Shown here piece after piece: positions 62,145-64,000 of a DNA stretch of 64,000 nt; position 1 is the first letter of the stretch; every line of letters begins with the position of its first letter. Source of the stretch: Luteolibacter ambystomatis (lineage in GTDB: Bacteria; Verrucomicrobiota; Verrucomicrobiia; Verrucomicrobiales; Akkermansiaceae); the NCBI RefSeq assembly GCF_018137965.1, contig NZ_CP073100.1, positions 2,925,754 to 2,989,753 on the forward strand, given 5' to 3'. A program made the position numbers and the translations under genes. The notes under the pieces are model-generated. The model searched no databases. It was not told the origin of the DNA and saw nothing but the letters and a program-made list of their open reading frames with translations.

Positions 62145-63245
62145 ATGGCTGATCATCCCCCAACCGAGTCGAAAATGAAAGACCCGATCCGTCCTTGGTT
62201 CAAAGCCTTGGAAGGCTTGGGCGAATACATCGGCATCCGGTTCGGCAAGGTGAATCCGGAAACCAACGAGGTGGAGTGGATTTTCCTGCCTCATACGGAA
62301 TACGACGGCATCGGTGCCTTCGCGCACCTGATGCGCGAGGGCGGGGTGAAAATGAACCAACTCCCGCAGATCACTCATCCGGCTCCGTTGAACTGGACTT
62401 CCTTCCTGCGGCTGGTGCCGAGGATGATGGGTCCGCGGCGGCGCCTGAAATGGAAGCCGCTGCCACAGGGACCGGCGCTGGACAATGCCCAGCAACCGCC
62501 GCCCGCCGTGGCGTGGCACGTTTTCACCGAGGAGGATTCCGCCAAGCTGCGCCGCGCCAGCCGCTTGGCGAACGTTTCGGTCAATTCGCTGCTGCTGAAG
62601 TACCTCGACCGCGCCGTCCGCGCGGATCTGGAGAATCCTTCGTCCGCCATCCCGTGGATGATCCCGGTGAACATGCGCGGCAAAGTCACCCAGGACAGCG
62701 ATGTCGCGAACCACGCCAGCTACATCGGCATCCGCATCTTCGCCTCGGAGAGCGTGAAGGACGTCCATCGCCACATTTACGATGCTCTCGGAAAAGGTCA
62801 GCACTGTGGCAACTGGAAGGCACTCAATGCCACCGGCTGGACCTCCGAAGCCACGAAGCAGAAGATGCTCAACATGGACCGGGCCACCCTCCAGTGGAGC
62901 CTCGGCGGCTTCTCGAACCTCGGCGTCTGGGATCGGGAAAAAGCCATCACCGCCGAAACCTGCCAAGGTCCTTGGCTGTTTTCGCCGCCGGTACTGAGCA
63001 GCCAGTTGGTCGGCGCAGGTTGTATCACCTTCCAAGGCCGTCTCAGCCTCACCCTGCAGATCCATCCGGATCTCACCACCTCTCCCGAGGTGGCGGCGAA
63101 GTGGATGCGTACCTGGGTCCGCGAGATCGAGTTCGATTTTCCCGCCTTCTGGCCTGCAGAAAACGCGACTGCCGTTCCGACCCAGGGCCACATCCACAGC
63201 TTTCCCGGCGCGCTGCCCGCAAGCTCCGCACGCACCGGCTCCTGA
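62145..63245 (+). CDS. Condensation-like acyltransferase (CAT superfamily), function unknown
   Basis: 366 residues from the ATG at 62145; an in-frame ATG lies at 62175. The motif HTEYDGIGAF (about 50-59) matches the H-x3-DG active-site pattern of the chloramphenicol acetyltransferase/condensation superfamily, with the first His of HHxxxDG replaced by Pro. NVSVNSLLLKYLDRAVRADL, IPWMIPVNMRGKV and LGGFSNLGVWD fit later strands of the same fold (AATase and WS/DGAT-like enzymes). Active-site His and Asp are present, so it may transfer an acyl group to an alcohol or amine. It lies 35 bp before a FadL-like porin, which imports fatty acids. Named assignment is uncertain. Confidence 0.55.
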   Translation: MADHPPTESKMKDPIRPWFKALEGLGEYIGIRFGKVNPETNEVEWIFLPHTEYDGIGAFAHLMREGGVKMNQLPQITHPAPLNWTSFLRLVPRMMGPRRRLKWKPLPQGPALDNAQQPPPAVAWHVFTEEDSAKLRRASRLANVSVNSLLLKYLDRAVRADLENPSSAIPWMIPVNMRGKVTQDSDVANHASYIGIRIFASESVKDVHRHIYDALGKGQHCGNWKALNATGWTSEATKQKMLNMDRATLQWSLGGFSNLGVWDREKAITAETCQGPWLFSPPVLSSQLVGAGCITFQGRLSLTLQIHPDLTTSPEVAAKWMRTWVREIEFDFPAFWPAENATAVPTQGHIHSFPGALPASSARTGS

Positions 63246-63280
63246 TTCTCCTCCCTTGCCGAAAAACCCACGACATCCCA

Positions 63281-64000
63281 TGCAGCCAGCCCGCGTCCGC
63301 GATTCCCGTCTCGCCATACTTGCCGTGGCGTTCCTCTCCTTCCAACAGGCACATGCCGTCGGCTTCCGCCTGCCGAACCAAGACCCCGAAGCCATCGCCC
63401 GCGGCAATGCCTTCGCCGCCACCGCGGACAACCCCTCCGCGATCTACTACAATCCGGCCGGCATCACCCAGTTGGAGGGCCAACAGCTCAGCGTCGGCAT
63501 ATACGCCATCTCTGCCGACCTCCACTACACCTCTTTCACCGGCGCGACGGCCAGCAGCGATCCCACGGTCCAGTTCGTTCCGCAGATCTACTACACCTAT
63601 TCGCCCAAGGAGTCTCCATGGTCCTTCGGCCTCGGCGTTTACGCGCCGTATGGCCTCGGCGTGGACTACGGCACCCGGAGCCCGATCTCCACGATCGCCC
63701 AGGAAGCGAAGCTTCTCTACGCCACCGCCAATCCGGTGGTCGCCTACCAGATCAGCCCCACCCTCTCCATCGGCGGCGGCATCACCCTCAACTACTCGGA
63801 CGTCAATCTGGAACGCCAGATCGGCTTCGGTCCTGCGGATGGATTCCGCTTCAAGGGTGACGGCTTCGACACCGGCTTCAACCTGGGCCTGCTGTGGCAG
63901 CCCGTGACCGAGTGGTCCTTCGGCCTCAACTACCGCTCCGCCACCGAGATCGGCTACGATGGCAAATCGATCGCCTTCCCTTACGCCGGGTACAGCCCCA
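63281..64000 (+). CDS. OmpP1/FadL-family outer-membrane porin (C-terminus cut by window edge)
   Basis: The ATG at 63281 gives 240 codons to the edge. The signal peptide ends AFLSFQQAHA, and the mature N-terminus VGFRLPNQDPEAIARGNAFAATADNPSAIYYNPAG is the plug signature of FadL, with the conserved NPAG. Alternating beta-strands follow (FGLGVYAPYGLGVDYG, LLYATANPVVAYQISPTLSIGGGI). FadL proteins take up hydrophobic compounds such as long-chain fatty acids. Confidence 0.9.

Overview
The window is high-GC, densely coded bacterial chromosome that looks like a member of Verrucomicrobiota (Luteolibacter/Haloferula-like Verrucomicrobiaceae). The grounds are a PEP-CTERM protein, a lamin-tail secreted protein, a DUF6797-type protein followed by a PA14/multi-haem cytochrome, GH95 and GH36 glycosidases, an STN/secretin-N-like module of the kind seen in PVC bacteria, many secreted proteins of no known family, and gene starts that mostly lack a Shine-Dalgarno sequence. 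No rRNA, tRNA, IS element, prophage or CRISPR was seen. The placement is inference from gene content, not a database result. || Layout. 1-9.7 kb: a cut-off secreted protein, a rhomboid protease, nuoC-nuoB, a GH95-like fucosidase, an esterase and a GH36 alpha-galactosidase, which form a small glycan-degrading patch. 9.7-11.4 kb: trpA-dapF with a strong terminator. 11.5-15.8 kb: secreted proteins (lamin-tail, SdiA-regulated-like, PEP-CTERM). 15.8-22.2 kb: a long + strand run dapA, dapB, folK, panB, a GGQ release-factor-like gene, thyA, a small membrane protein, folA and GYF/DUF2569, in which folK, panB, thyA and folA all make or use folate cofactors. 22.4-24.0 kb: cinA and rsfS. 24.3-31.0 kb: one gene for a 2257-residue secreted protein with an embedded secretin-N-like module. 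31-38.8 kb: UPF0126, an ABC exporter, and several secreted or membrane proteins. 38.9-43.7 kb: a gene broken by a 1-bp frameshift plus an exact 335-bp tandem duplication, then a five-haem cytochrome. 43.7-49.1 kb: two paralogous lipoprotein genes, a BlaI-like repressor, an M56 protease, an AraC regulator and an Fsr-type MFS pump. 49.1-55.6 kb: an M60 peptidase, fumC and a three-gene secreted-protein operon. 55.9-60.3 kb: mntR, then on the minus strand tonB-like, exbB, exbD, def and a disordered protein with ten [S/N]PF motifs. 60.4-64 kb: an RsmA-Nudix fusion, a condensation-like acyltransferase and a FadL-like porin that runs off the end. || The best candidates for undescribed biology are: (1) the BlaI/M56 cassette, where four copies of a 16-bp dyad (consensus TGCTG-N6-CAGCA) lie only in the promoter regions of the repressor and the two lipoprotein genes, pointing to a proteolysis-controlled envelope response unrelated to beta-lactams; and (2) the giant secreted protein at 24275-31048.
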